Shown here: piece by piece, positions 15,607 to 26,208 of the stretch | How positions within the stretch are numbered: position 1 is the first letter of the stretch | Layout of the letters: each line of letters starts with the position of its first letter | Assembly: GCF_000315625.1 (NCBI RefSeq) | Contig: NW_005434646.1 | Location: 400,202 to 464,201, forward strand | DNA length: 64,000 bases | Origin: Guillardia theta CCMP2712 | Lineage: Eukaryota; Cryptophyceae; Pyrenomonadales; Geminigeraceae | Reading direction: 5' to 3' | The notes under the pieces: generated by a model | What the model was told of the DNA's origin: nothing | Database searches by the model: none | The model's input: only the letters and a program-made list of their open reading frames with translations | Position numbers and translations under genes: made by a program

Positions 15607-16563
15607 GTCAGGGACGGCGTCAACAGCAGGGACCCTGGACTCCTTTTGTAGGCTTTCGAGTCCCTCCCCCTACCCCCTACCTCTACCCCCTACCCCCTCT
15701 CGGTCTCCGTACCCCTATGCTCGATCGCGCTCGAGGGCTAGTACCCTCTCTGAACCATGATGTCCATCATATCTGGACGGGTACAGCTTCATCTACCCTA
15801 CCCTCTTCTTGACTCTTGCTTCCCCCTACCCCGTAGTCACTAGGATCGGAGTTCGTGGTTGCCCACCCACAAACTCGCACAAGCTCGACGGGAGCAGGAG
15901 GAGCAAACGAGGGCAACCGGGAGAGGAGTAAAGGAAGCAAGACGGCAGGAGCATCCGATGAGGCACGGAAAGCAAGAGCAAGCGTACAGCAACAGACAGC
16001 AACAGCGCATCAACTGCAACTGCCGAAAGCCTATGCTCATCTCAAGTCTACATGTCTAGGTCCACTGCAGGTGCAAAGCTCATCCGTGTGCGACCATAAG
16101 CGGACGGTAAGAGCATGCGCAGAAGCAGAAGCAGTCCTGCGCAAGTGCAACGCTCCATCGCAAAGTGCGTCAGCAGCAGCTAGCTGTGATCGGAGACCAA
16201 CAGCACCCCAAAGTAGTCTCATACTAGAGGCTGCTTTACTGTTTTATCATAGGGGATCAGATCATTCCGCTTCTCCAGAGACCTCGGAGCACACAAAGAC
16301 GCGGTCTAGCTCGCTTTGTCCTAGACATGGCAGCCTGGTGGGGACTTGCTTGCTCTCAGCCGAGAGATCGTTGACGTGTCGCTCGGCACAGACATGCTCG
16401 TACACGCCGACGCAGAGGCTTCAAGAGGTCGTTCACGTACAGGCGTCAATGCAAGATCGTCTCGGAGACACTGGAGACCTAGCGCCTCTGCCTTGGACTG
16501 ACGGCCAGGCCCTCGGAGGCTCACCTCCTCCTCGGGCGCATAACAAGATGCCCTCCCTCCCTC

Positions 16564-17604
16564 TCAGCCTCTCAGCGACCGCCTCCCCATGTCCTCCGGG
16601 GGCCGCATTGACTGGCACAGACGCCACACCTTGAACGCGTACTCGTTGAGCCTCCTCACGTCCTCGCCCTTCATCGCCTCCGGCAGCCCAGGGGGCAGAG
16701 GGACCTGCACGCCCAGCTCTCCTTCGCACGGCAGCAGGCAGGTGTAGAGCACGTTGCAGTAGGTGATGTAGTCCGCCAGCTTCTGCCGGCTCCTGCAGTC
16801 CCTCAGCTTCAGCCTCTTCGGGCAGATGGCGTCCCATGCATACATCATAAACTTGTCTCTGATCCCAGGCCTCTCCTGCTCGCTCGAGATGCTGGCCGCA
16901 AGCTCCGCCGCCCTCCCGACTCGCCGGAGAAGCTCCGCTCGCTGCTCCGCCGTGGCTGCATTCCCTTGTCGATAGCCCTCGCAGGCCCTGGGCTCCAGCT
17001 GCTCAAGCTCGCGGCTCATCTGGATCCCAGCCGAGTCGCACACCTTCTTGGCGCAGTCCCAGATGCACTGGTAGTACACGCAGACGGGCCGGATGTCGTC
17101 GACCCTGCTGTAAACCTTCTTGGAGACCTTGAGCAGCGACCCAAGCTTCCACACGATCTTCTTCCTCCTCCGCTCCAACGCCCTCTCGCCCTCTCCTCGC
17201 TGCCTCTTGACCGGTGCGTCTGCGGAGGGAGCAGTGTAGCCGTCGACAAGCGGGCGCTTCTTGAGGATAGGCTTCCTGGTGTCGATCAAGGCCGGGTAGG
17301 CGGCGGGCGCGGCGGGCGCGGCATCCCCGTCTCTGCCAGCAAGGAAGTCTCTGAAGCTCGCGGGGTCGGTGATGTCGAGCACGGCTGCTGAGGTGTCAGA
17401 TATCGGCCTGGCGAGCGCAGCGCAGCGATCCAAAGTCGCAAGGGCGTCGGAGTAGCTGGTCGGCGGAGGGCAGCAGGGTGCTGCGGAGGGTGCTGGGGCA
17501 GGGGGGCAGGGCATCGCTACTGGTCGTAGCATAGGAGGAGGCATGATGGAGACGGTCTGCACGGGCAGTCTGTCTTGTTGGCTCGGGCGTGTTGTATAAG
17601 GCAT
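16564..17604 (-). CDS. Array gene copy 2, unknown family
   Basis: 346 residues, full length, otherwise as copy 1. It differs from the majority sequence by Ser-Ala for Ser-Val in TAPSVDAPV and by Tyr for His in KKVHSR. No frameshift or stop. The upstream (right-hand) flank is the spacer with the TACCCC-rich tract; the downstream gene end runs into the next spacer after the RRSLRG terminus. Confidence 0.75.
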   Translation of the reverse strand: MPYTTRPSQQDRLPVQTVSIMPPPMLRPVAMPCPPAPAPSAAPCCPPPTSYSDALATLDRCAALARPISDTSAAVLDITDPASFRDFLAGRDGDAAPAAPAAYPALIDTRKPILKKRPLVDGYTAPSADAPVKRQRGEGERALERRRKKIVWKLGSLLKVSKKVYSRVDDIRPVCVYYQCIWDCAKKVCDSAGIQMSRELEQLEPRACEGYRQGNAATAEQRAELLRRVGRAAELAASISSEQERPGIRDKFMMYAWDAICPKRLKLRDCRSRQKLADYITYCNVLYTCLLPCEGELGVQVPLPPGLPEAMKGEDVRRLNEYAFKVWRLCQSMRPPEDMGRRSLRG

Positions 17605-18561
17605 GTCAGGGACGGCGTCAACAGCAGGGACCCTGGACTCCTTTTGTAGGCTTTCGAGTCCCTCCCCCTACCCCCTACCTCTACCCCCTACCCCCTCTCG
17701 GTCTCCGTACCCCTATGCTCGATCGCGCTTGAGGGCTAGTACCCTCTCTGAACCATGATGTCCATCATATCTGGACGGGTACAGCTTCATCTACCCTACC
17801 CTCTTCTTGACTCTTGCTTCCCCCTACCCCGTAGTCACTAGGATCGGAGTTCGTGGTTGCCCACCCACAAACTCGCACAAGCTCGACGGGAGCAGGAGGA
17901 GCAAACGAGGGCAACCGGGAGAGGAGTAAAGGAAGCAAGACGGCAGGAGCATCCGATGAGGCACGGAAAGCAAGAGCAAGCGTACAGCAACAGACAGCAA
18001 CAGCGCATCAACTGCAACTGCCGAAAGCCTATGCTCATCTCAAGTCTACATGTCTAGGTCCACTGCAGGTGCAAAGCTCATCCGTGTGCGACCATAAGCG
18101 GACGGTAAGAGCATGCGCAGTTGCAGAAGCAGTCCTGCGCAAGTGCCACGCTCCATCGCAAAGTGCGTCAGCAGCAGCTAGCTGTGATCGGAGACCAACA
18201 GCACCCCAAAGTAGTCTCATACTAGAGGCTGCTTTACTGTTTTATCATAGGGGATCAGATCATTCCGCTTCTCCAGAGACCTCGGAGCACACAAAGACGC
18301 GGTCTAGCTCGCTTTGTCCTAGACATGGCAGCCTGGTGGGGACTTGCTTGCTCTCAGCCGAGAGATCGTTGACGTGTCGCTCAGCACAGACATGCTCGTA
18401 CACGCCGACGCAGAGGCTTCAAGAGGTCGTTCACGTACAGGCGTCAATGCAAGATCGTCTCGGAGACACTGGAGACCTAGCGCCTCTGCCTTGGACTGAC
18501 GGCCAGGCCCTCGGAGGCTCACCTCCTCCTCGGGCGCATAACAAGATGCCCTCCCTCCCTC

Positions 18562-19602
18562 TCAGCCTCTCAGCGACCGCCTCCCCATGTCCTCCGGGGG
18601 CCGCATTGACTGGCACAGACGCCACACCTTGAACGCGTACTCGTTGAGCCTCCTCACGTCCTCGCCCTTCATCGCCTCCGGCAGCCCAGGGGGCAGAGGG
18701 ACCTGCACGCCCAGCTCTCCTTCGCACGGCAGCAGGCAGGTGTAGAGCACGTTGCAGTAGGTGATGTAGTCCGCCAGCTTCTGCCGGCTCCTGCAGTCCC
18801 TCAGCTTCAGCCTCTTCGGGCAGATGGCGTCCCATGCATACATCATAAACTTGTCTCTGATCCCAGGCCTCTCCTGCTCGCTCGAGATGCTGGCCACAAG
18901 CTCCGCCGCCCTCCCGACTCGCCGGAGAAGCTCCGCTCGCTGCTCCGCCGTGGCTGCATTCCCTTGTCGATAGCCCTCGCAGGCCCTGGGCTCAAGCTGC
19001 TCAAGCTCGCGGCTCATCTGGATCCCAGCCGAGTCGCACACCTTCTTGGCGCAGTCCCAGATGCACTGGTAGTACACGCAGACGGGCCGGATGTCGTCGA
19101 CCCTGCTGTAAACCTTCTTGGAGACCTTGAGCAGCGACCCAAGCTTCCACACGATCTTCTTCCTCCTCCGCTCCAACGCCCTCTCGCCCTCTCTTCGCTG
19201 CCTCTTGACCGGTGCGTCTACGGAGGGAGCAGTGTAGCCGTCGACAAGCGGGCGCTTCTTGAGGATAGGCTTCCTGGTGTCGATCAAGGCCGGGTAGGCG
19301 GCGGGCGCGGCGGGCGCGGCATCCCCGTCTCTGCCAGCAAGGAAGTCTCTGAAGCTCGCGGGGTCGGTGATGTCGAGCACGGCTGCTGAGGTGTCAGATA
19401 TCGGCCTGGCGAGCGCAGCGCAGCGATCCAAGGTCGCAAGGGCGTCGGAGTAGCTGGTCGGCGGAGGGCAGCAGGGTGCTGCGGAGGGCGCTGGGGCAGG
19501 GGGGCAGGGCATCGCTACTGGTCGTAGCATAGGAGGAGGCATGATGGAGACGGTCTGCACGGGCAGTCTGTCTTGTTGGCTCGGGCGTGTTGTATGCGGC
19601 AT
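18562..19602 (-). CDS. Array gene copy 3, unknown family
   Basis: 346 residues, full length. It is the most divergent copy at protein level: His for Tyr at residue 3, Arg for Gly in KRQRGEGE, Tyr for His in KKVHSR, and Val for Ala in AAELAASIS. The reading frame is intact. The KKVYSR form is shared with copy 2, suggesting these two are sisters or exchanged sequence. Confidence 0.75.
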   Translation of the reverse strand: MPHTTRPSQQDRLPVQTVSIMPPPMLRPVAMPCPPAPAPSAAPCCPPPTSYSDALATLDRCAALARPISDTSAAVLDITDPASFRDFLAGRDGDAAPAAPAAYPALIDTRKPILKKRPLVDGYTAPSVDAPVKRQRREGERALERRRKKIVWKLGSLLKVSKKVYSRVDDIRPVCVYYQCIWDCAKKVCDSAGIQMSRELEQLEPRACEGYRQGNAATAEQRAELLRRVGRAAELVASISSEQERPGIRDKFMMYAWDAICPKRLKLRDCRSRQKLADYITYCNVLYTCLLPCEGELGVQVPLPPGLPEAMKGEDVRRLNEYAFKVWRLCQSMRPPEDMGRRSLRG

Positions 19603-20557
19603 GTCAGGGACGGCGTGAACAGCAGGGACCCTGGACTCCTTTTGTAGGCTTTCGAGTCCCTCCCCCTACCCCCTACCTCTACCCTACCCCCTCTCGGTCT
19701 CCGTACCCCTATGCTCGATCGCGCTTGAGGGCTAGTACCCTCTCTGAACCATGATGTCCATCATATCTGGACGGGTACAGCTTCATCTACCCTACCCTCT
19801 TCTTGACTCTTGCTTCCCCCTACCCCGTAGTCACTAGGATCGGAGTTCGTGGTTGCCCACCCACAAACTCGCACAAGCTCGACGGGAGCAGGAGGAGCAA
19901 ACGAGGGCAACCGGGAGAGGAGTAAAGGAAGCAAGACGGCAGGAGCATCCGATGAGGCACGGAAAGCAAGAGCAAGCGTACAGCAACAGACAGCAACAGC
20001 GCATCAACTGCAACTGCCGAAAGCCTATGCTCATCTCAAGTCTACATGTCTAGGTCCACTGCAGGTGCAAAGCTCATCCGTGTGCGACCATAAGCGGACG
20101 GTAAGAGCATGCGCAGAAGCAGAAGCAGTCCTGCGCAAGTGCAACGCTCCATCGCAAAGTGCGTCAGCAGCAGCTAGCTGTGATCGGAGACCAACAGCAC
20201 CCCAAAGTAGTCTCATACTAGAGGCTGCTTTACTGTTTTATCATAGGGGATCAGATCATTCCGCTTCTCCAGAGACCTCGGAGCACACAAAGACGCGGTC
20301 TAGCTCGCTTTGTCCTAGACATGGCAGCCTGGTGGGGACTTGCTTGCTCTCAGCCGAGAGATCGTTGACGTGTCGCTCGGCACAGACATGCTCGTACACG
20401 CCGACGCAGAGGCTTCAAGAGGTCGTTCACGTACAGGCGTCAATGCAAGATCGTCTCGGAGACACTGGAGACCTAGCGCCTCTGCCTTGGACTGACGGCC
20501 AGGCCCTCGGAGGCTCACCTCCTCCTCGGGCGCATAACAAGATGCCCTCCCTCCCTC

Positions 20558-21598
20558 TCAGCCTCTCAGCGACCGCCTCCCCATGTCCTCCGGGGGCCGC
20601 ATTGACTGGCACAGACGCCACACCTTGAACGCGTACTCGTTGAGCCTCCTCACGTCCTCGCCCTTCATCGCCTCCGGCAGCCCAGGGGGCAGAGGGACCT
20701 GCACGCCCAGCTCTCCTTCGCACGGCAGCAGGCAGGTGTAGAGCACGTTGCAGTAGGTGATGTAGTCCGCCAGCTTCTGCCGGCTCCTGCAGTCCCTCAG
20801 CTTCAGCCTCTTCGGGCAGATGGCGTCCCATGCATACATCATAAACTTGTCTCTGATCCCAGGCCTCTCCTGCTCGCTCGAGATGCTGGCCGCAAGCTCC
20901 GCCGCCCTCCCGACTCGCCGGAGAAGCTCCGCTCGCTGCTCCGCCGTGGCTGCATTCCCTTGTCGATAGCCCTCGCAGGCCCTGGGCTCAAGCTGCTCAA
21001 GCTCGCGGCTCATCTGGATCCCAGCCGAGTCGCACACCTTCTTGGCGCAGTCCCAGATGCACTGGTAGTACACGCAGACGGGCCGGATGTCGTCGACCCT
21101 GCTGTGAACCTTCTTGGAGACCTTGAGCAGCGACCCAAGCTTCCACACGATCTTCTTCCTCCTCCGCTCCAACGCCCTCTCGCCCTCTCCTCGCTGCCTC
21201 TTGACCGGTGCGTCTACGGAGGGAGCAGTGTAGCCGTCGACAAGCGGGCGCTTCTTGAGGATAGGCTTCCTGGTGTCGATCAAGGCCGGGTAGGCGGCGG
21301 GCGCGGCGGGCGCGGCATCCCCGTCTCTGCCAGCAAGGAAGTCTCTGAAGCTCGCGGGGTCGGTGATGTCGAGCACGGCTGCTGAGGTGTCAGATATCGG
21401 CCTGGCGAGCGCAGCGCAGCGATCCAAAGTCGCAAGGGCGTCGGAGTAGCTGGTCGGCGGAGGGCAGCAGGGTGCTGCGGAGGGCGCTGGGGCAGGGGGG
21501 CAGGGCATCGCTACTGGTCGTAGCATAGGAGGAGGCATGATGGAGACGGTCTGCACGGGCAGTCTGTCTTGTTGGCTCGGGCGTGTTGTATAAGGCAT
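20558..21598 (-). CDS. Array gene copy 4, unknown family
   Basis: 346 residues, full length, with the majority sequence at every variable site (Tyr3, Arg28, PSVDAPV, RQRGEGE, KKVHSR, AAELAAS). It appears identical in protein to copy 5. Its spacer on the right (21600-22560) carries the indels noted for the array. Confidence 0.75.
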   Translation of the reverse strand: MPYTTRPSQQDRLPVQTVSIMPPPMLRPVAMPCPPAPAPSAAPCCPPPTSYSDALATLDRCAALARPISDTSAAVLDITDPASFRDFLAGRDGDAAPAAPAAYPALIDTRKPILKKRPLVDGYTAPSVDAPVKRQRGEGERALERRRKKIVWKLGSLLKVSKKVHSRVDDIRPVCVYYQCIWDCAKKVCDSAGIQMSRELEQLEPRACEGYRQGNAATAEQRAELLRRVGRAAELAASISSEQERPGIRDKFMMYAWDAICPKRLKLRDCRSRQKLADYITYCNVLYTCLLPCEGELGVQVPLPPGLPEAMKGEDVRRLNEYAFKVWRLCQSMRPPEDMGRRSLRG

Positions 21599-22563
21599 GT
21601 CAGGGACGGCGTCAACAGCAGGGACCCTGGACTCCTTTTGTAGGCTTTCGAGTCCCTCCCCCTACCACCTACCTCTACCCCCTACCCCCTCTCGGTCTCC
21701 GTACCCCTATGCTCGATCGCGCTTGAGGGCTAGTACCCTCTCTGAACCATGATGTCCATCATATCTGGACGGGTACAGCTTCATCTACCCTACCCTCTCC
21801 TTGACTCTTGCTTCCCCCTACCCCGTAGTCACTAGGATCGGAGTTCGTGGTGCCACCCACAAACTCGCACAAGCTCGACGGGAGCAGGAGGAGCAAACGA
21901 GGGCAACCGGGAGAGGAGTAAAGGAAGCAAGACGGCAGGAGCATCCGATGAGGCACGGAAAGCAAGAGCAAGTGTACAGCAACAGACAGCAACAGACAGC
22001 AACAGCGCATCAACTGCAACTGCCGAAAGCCTATGCTCATCTCAAGTCTACATGTCTAGGTCCACTGCAGGTGCAAAGCTCATCCGTGTGCGACCATAAG
22101 CGGACGGTAAGAGCATGCGCAGAAGCAGAAGCAGTCCTGCGCAAGTGCAACGCTCCATCGCAAAGTGCGTCAGCAGCAGCTAGCTGTGATCGGAGACCAA
22201 CAGCACCCCAAAGTAGTCTCATACTAGAGGCTGCTTTACTGTTTTATCATAGGGGATCAGATCATTCCGCTTCTCCAGAGACCTCGGAGCACACAAAGAC
22301 GCGGTCTAGCTCGCTTTGTCCTAGACATGGCAGCCTGGTGGGGACTTGCTTGCTCTCAGCCGAGAGATCGTTGACGTGTCGCTCAGCACAGACATGCTCG
22401 TACACGCCGACGCAGAGGCTTCAAGAGGTCGTTCACGTACAGGCGTCAATGCAAGATCGTCTCGGAGACACTGGAGACCTAGCGCCTCTGCCTTGGACTG
22501 ACGGCCAGGCCCTCGGAGGCTCACCTCCTCCTCGGGCGCATAACAAGATGCCCTCCCTCCCTC

Positions 22564-23604
22564 TCAGCCTCTCAGCGACCGCCTCCCCATGTCCTCCGGG
22601 GGCCGCATTGACTGGCACAGACGCCACACCTTGAACGCGTACTCGTTGAGCCTCCTCACGTCCTCGCCCTTCATCGCCTCCGGCAGCCCAGGGGGCAGAG
22701 GGACCTGCACGCCCAGCTCTCCTTCGCACGGCAGCAGGCAGGTGTAGAGCACGTTGCAGTAGGTGATGTAGTCCGCCAGCTTCTGCCGGCTCCTGCAGTC
22801 CCTCAGCTTCAGCCTCTTCGGGCAGATGGCGTCCCATGCATACATCATAAACTTGTCTCTGATCCCAGGCCTCTCCTGCTCGCTCGAGATGCTGGCCGCA
22901 AGCTCCGCCGCCCTCCCGACTCGCCGGAGAAGCTCCGCTCGCTGCTCCGCCGTGGCTGCATTCCCTTGTCGATAGCCCTCGCAGGCCCTGGGCTCCAGCT
23001 GCTCAAGCTCGCGGCTCATCTGGATCCCAGCCGAGTCGCACACCTTCTTGGCGCAGTCCCAGATGCACTGGTAGTACACGCAGACGGGCCGGATGTCGTC
23101 GACCCTGCTGTGAACCTTCTTGGAGACCTTGAGCAGCGACCCAAGCTTCCACACGATCTTCTTCCTCCTCCGCTCCAACGCCCTCTCGCCCTCTCCTCGC
23201 TGCCTCTTGACCGGTGCGTCTACGGAGGGAGCAGTGTAGCCGTCGACAAGCGGGCGCTTCTTGAGGATAGGCTTCCTGGTGTCGATCAAGGCCGGGTAGG
23301 CGGCGGGCGCGGCGGGCGCGGCATCCCCGTCTCTGCCAGCAAGGAAGTCTCTGAAGCTCGCGGGGTCGGTGATGTCGAGCACGGCTGCTGAGGTGTCAGA
23401 TATCGGCCTGGCGAGCGCAGCGCAGCGATCCAAGGTCGCAAGGGCGTCGGAGTAGCTGGTCGGCGGAGGGCAGCAGGGTGCTGCGGAGGGCGCTGGGGCA
23501 GGGGGGCAGGGCATCGCTACTGGTCGTAGCATAGGAGGAGGCATGATGGAGACGGTCTGCACGGGCAGTCTGTCTTGTTGGCTCGGGCGTGTTGTATAAG
23601 GCAT
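22564..23604 (-). CDS. Array gene copy 5 (right end), unknown family
   Basis: 346 residues, full length, with protein apparently identical to copy 4. It is the last unit: only about 55 bp of repeat sequence remains upstream of its ATG before the array ends at 23659. It therefore lacks the TACCCC-rich upstream tract that the other copies have and must use different upstream DNA if it is expressed. Confidence 0.75.
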   Translation of the reverse strand: MPYTTRPSQQDRLPVQTVSIMPPPMLRPVAMPCPPAPAPSAAPCCPPPTSYSDALATLDRCAALARPISDTSAAVLDITDPASFRDFLAGRDGDAAPAAPAAYPALIDTRKPILKKRPLVDGYTAPSVDAPVKRQRGEGERALERRRKKIVWKLGSLLKVSKKVHSRVDDIRPVCVYYQCIWDCAKKVCDSAGIQMSRELEQLEPRACEGYRQGNAATAEQRAELLRRVGRAAELAASISSEQERPGIRDKFMMYAWDAICPKRLKLRDCRSRQKLADYITYCNVLYTCLLPCEGELGVQVPLPPGLPEAMKGEDVRRLNEYAFKVWRLCQSMRPPEDMGRRSLRG

Positions 23605-23659
23605 GTCAGGGACGGCGTGAACAGCAGGGACCCTGGACTCCTTTTGTAGGCTTTCGAGT

Positions 23660-24708
23660 TTTTTAGCTGTGCAAAAGGAAAAGCAATTCAGTTATTGGTG
23701 GATATATCAACATCACAATATAGATTCATGTCAATCTATCGTTAGGGTTTAGAATATTCAAAACAGTGTTGTGATGAGAAAACTTCGCTCTCGTTTCATT
23801 CTTCGAATCAAGCTTCTCCCGTTCTCAAACTGGACTTCTCACCGTTTTCAGCGACTGTTACGCTATGCTTGATCGCGTCTGGGGGCTGGCCTTACTTGAT
23901 CTTTTCATACATCGCTATGGTGTTTGTAAGGTGCATGCTTGTTACATGTCTGCTCTATGCAATAACAGGCGAAAAGAATACACTACCAAAGCAAGTATAA
24001 TGATGAGACCAGCACCCTTCCAAGCAAATACGTCTCATACGAAAAGCTGCTTTACTTTCGTATCATAAATGACCACACTTCCGCTAATCCGGAGACCTCA
24101 GAGCACACAAGGTACACGGTCTAGCTCGTTTTGTCAAAACGAGCTAGACTAACCCTCTGAGACTAGAGATGTCAGTCTCGTGGGGACTTGCTTACTCTCG
24201 ACCAAGAGCTTGTAGAGAAAGGCTCGTTAGTTTCAGATGCTCTCTCAGTCTGCCATGGATCAAGAAGGGTTGGGTTCCTGGTCCCAGGATCTCCCTTACG
24301 GTGAAAAATTTTGTGGTGTTTGCCTCCTACCCACTCTGAAGTTGTACCCCTTCATACTCGTAACCCTCTGATTGACTGCCTAGTACCCCAGATACTCCTT
24401 TGGGGTAGTTGACCCCTACCCATTGTTTGCCCGGTTTCCTTGGCCCTCGAGTTTTAGACGATCGTGGCTGGATTAAAAGTTTATTGGTCTCTGTAATTAC
24501 GTATTTTATTATTAAAATCCATAGTTTGAAAGGGAAATATATTGTTTAAATATACAAAAGCTAGCGATCTTCTAATCTTATTCCTTAGACACATCTGTAC
24601 CATGAAAATCGTAAATCAATTTATTTTTGTACCCATAGTCTATAATAATTGTTTTGGTCAAAATGTATTCGAACTTCCCGCCATCACGCCACTACTCCTT
24701 CATCAACG
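23660..24708. other. Array flank with decayed copy of the array spacer
   Basis: 23857-24235 aligns by eye to the array spacer. Shared words in the same order are TATGCTYGATCGCG, GCTGCTTTACT, ATCATA, GGAGACCTC.GAGCACACAA, CGGTCTAGCTCG.TTTGTC and GTGGGGACTTGCTT.CTCTC. It is clearly diverged and has no array gene beside it. After it come TACCCC/GGGGTA words (24330-24430) and an AT-rich part (24470-24660). No gene seen. Confidence 0.6.
24119..24149. repeat. 15-bp perfect inverted repeat, 1-nt loop
   Basis: GTCTAGCTCGTTTTG, then T, then its exact reverse complement. In the intact array spacers the same site is GTCTAG, 11 nt, CTAGAC, so the relic carries a longer perfect palindrome than the array units. 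It could be a transcript hairpin or the scar of an insertion or inversion. Confidence 0.75.
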
Positions 24709-26174
24709 ATGCCGGAGGTGAGCAACAAGAGGCATCTGCCCAGCGCGAGGAGCGAGGAGGAGGCATACTCCTCATCAAGAATGTAGCATAGGCATGTCAC
24801 CGTCAAGAAGCAACCATATCTGTTCTCCTCGTCCTACACTGTTTGAATTACTCCAGCTCGATGTGCCAACGAATTGCTTTCTCGATCCTCACTATCATTT
24901 TGCAGGTGGCCGTGGTACCTGAATTGCATTACCCTGAGGATGAGATTGTCACTCCTAAGAAAGACAATCTCGAAGCTGTAAGTGATCCGGAATGCAACAA
25001 GGAAAACATCGTCCCCGCCCCGTCCAAGAATGCCGGCAACGGGAAACGATCAGCAAGCTCCAATGGAGCCAAGGTTTCAAAGAAGCAAAGAATGGAAGCG
25101 TTGATCGAGAAGGACCCCTCCATCCTGCAACCATTCAACATCCCCCAGTGGAGATTCACCCCAGTCATCCCTGACCCGCGAGGGGTGACTCTCTCCCCGT
25201 ATGATCGGGCTCCGCAACTGAGGCTGGTGGATGAGAACCTGACAGTCTCGGGGCACAAGGGTTACCGCTTGATCCGGGCGAGCCACGGGGTCAGTGCAGG
25301 ATCGTGGTACTTTGAGGTCACAATCAGAGAGGATCACGTGAACACGTTTCTAGAAGAGAAGTAAGTTGTTGTTGCCCTTGTTGTGAACCTGACTTGGAAT
25401 GAATTTCTCCAGGTTCCTCAACATTGAAGGCCACAGTAGACTTGGATGGGCACGCGGCAGTGCTCAGATCCAGGCCCCTCTGGGCTATGACCGGTTCGGC
25501 TACGGCATTTGCTCCCGTACTGGCAACATTGTGCACACCAGGCGGTTGAAAGAGTTTTCATGTCCGCTCCAGAAAGGAGACGTTGTGGGATGCTACATCC
25601 ACTTCCCTGCCGTGGAGAAAGCCGCACTCGAGGAAGATGACTGCAAGACCTCTACACAAGCTAAGGAAACTCAGGACCCGCCGCAGGAAGGGCAAGAGGA
25701 GGGCCAGAAGCCCAAGTGTGAGAACGCTGCCGATGGAGAAACCAAACAAGAGGTGAGGAAAGGGAAATCCAAGTGCAAGGTCAAAGATAGACTTACCTGG
25801 AGAGACACCGAAATCGAATATTTCTTGGTGAGTATTCTGCTATGTGGAAGCCTGCCTCTAAATGATGTATGCAGGAGGAAGACACGGATGTTGGGTCAGA
25901 AATCTGCCGAGGCAGCGTGATCCGCTTCTTTGTTAACGGCAAAGCATGTGGAAGCGCGTTCGAGGACGTAGAGCAGGGTATCTACTATCCCGCTGCATCC
26001 GTCTACATGGGAGGGCAAGTAACTTTCAACTTCGGCCCGACTTTCAAGTTTGGGATGCCTGCACCGTATGAAGGAGAAGGAGAGGTCAGGCCCATGTCAG
26101 ATGCTGCCTTGAGAGACAAGGCTGAGGAAGTCGAGGCCGCCGCTGCCAACGTGAAATCCGAGACAACGAAGTAG
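24709..26174 (+). CDS. ASH2: ASH2-type SPRY-domain protein (Set1/COMPASS core subunit)
   Basis: Four-exon model: 24709-24717 (ATG CCG GAG), 24906-25360, 25413-25827, 25875-26174, all GT-AG and phase-consistent, about 392 residues. After an acidic/Lys linker comes the ASH2 SPRY signature: APQLRLVDENLTVSGHKGYR, IRASHGVSAGSWYFEVTI, SRLGWARGSAQIQAPLGYDR and a C-terminal FGPTFKFGMP then RPMSD. An insertion of about 75 charged residues splits the SPRY fold at the position where ASH2L also has a loop. Known role: with WDR5, RbBP5 and DPY30 it stimulates H3K4 methylation by Set1/MLL. The N-terminal PHD/winged-helix part of animal ASH2L is absent. The 9-nt first exon is the weakest part; a start inside exon 2 would also work. 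The gene converges with the thiolase, stops 34 bp apart. Confidence 0.87.
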
Positions 26175-26208
26175 GACGAGAGAAGTTGCAGATCTCTGGG
26201 TTGTAAAA

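Larger units (their letters stand above)
14597..23659. repeat. Tandem array of ~2.0 kb units (about 4.5 units, five gene copies)
   Basis: A head-to-tail array with gene-start spacings of 1998, 1998, 1996 and 2006 bp. Each unit has one minus-strand 346-codon gene and a spacer of about 960 bp. The spacer contains a CTACCCC-rich tract and a conserved segment with a GTCTAG/CTAGAC inverted pair. Copies differ by scattered substitutions and small indels only, e.g. an 11-nt-scale insertion of ACAGACAGCA type near 21980 and a 2-nt loss near 21851. The left edge falls inside the gene's 3' end (about 14597). The right edge follows CTTTCGAG at 23659, where the CCCTACC tract is replaced by unrelated DNA. 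Confidence 0.95.

Noticed and set aside
15855-16634. Plus-strand 259-codon open frame repeated in the array spacers
   Set aside because: It overlaps the 3' end of the minus-strand array gene. In the fourth spacer (21801-22634) a 2-nt loss and a later ~10-nt insertion shift its first third into another frame, which selection on a protein would not allow. It stays open because the copies are nearly identical.
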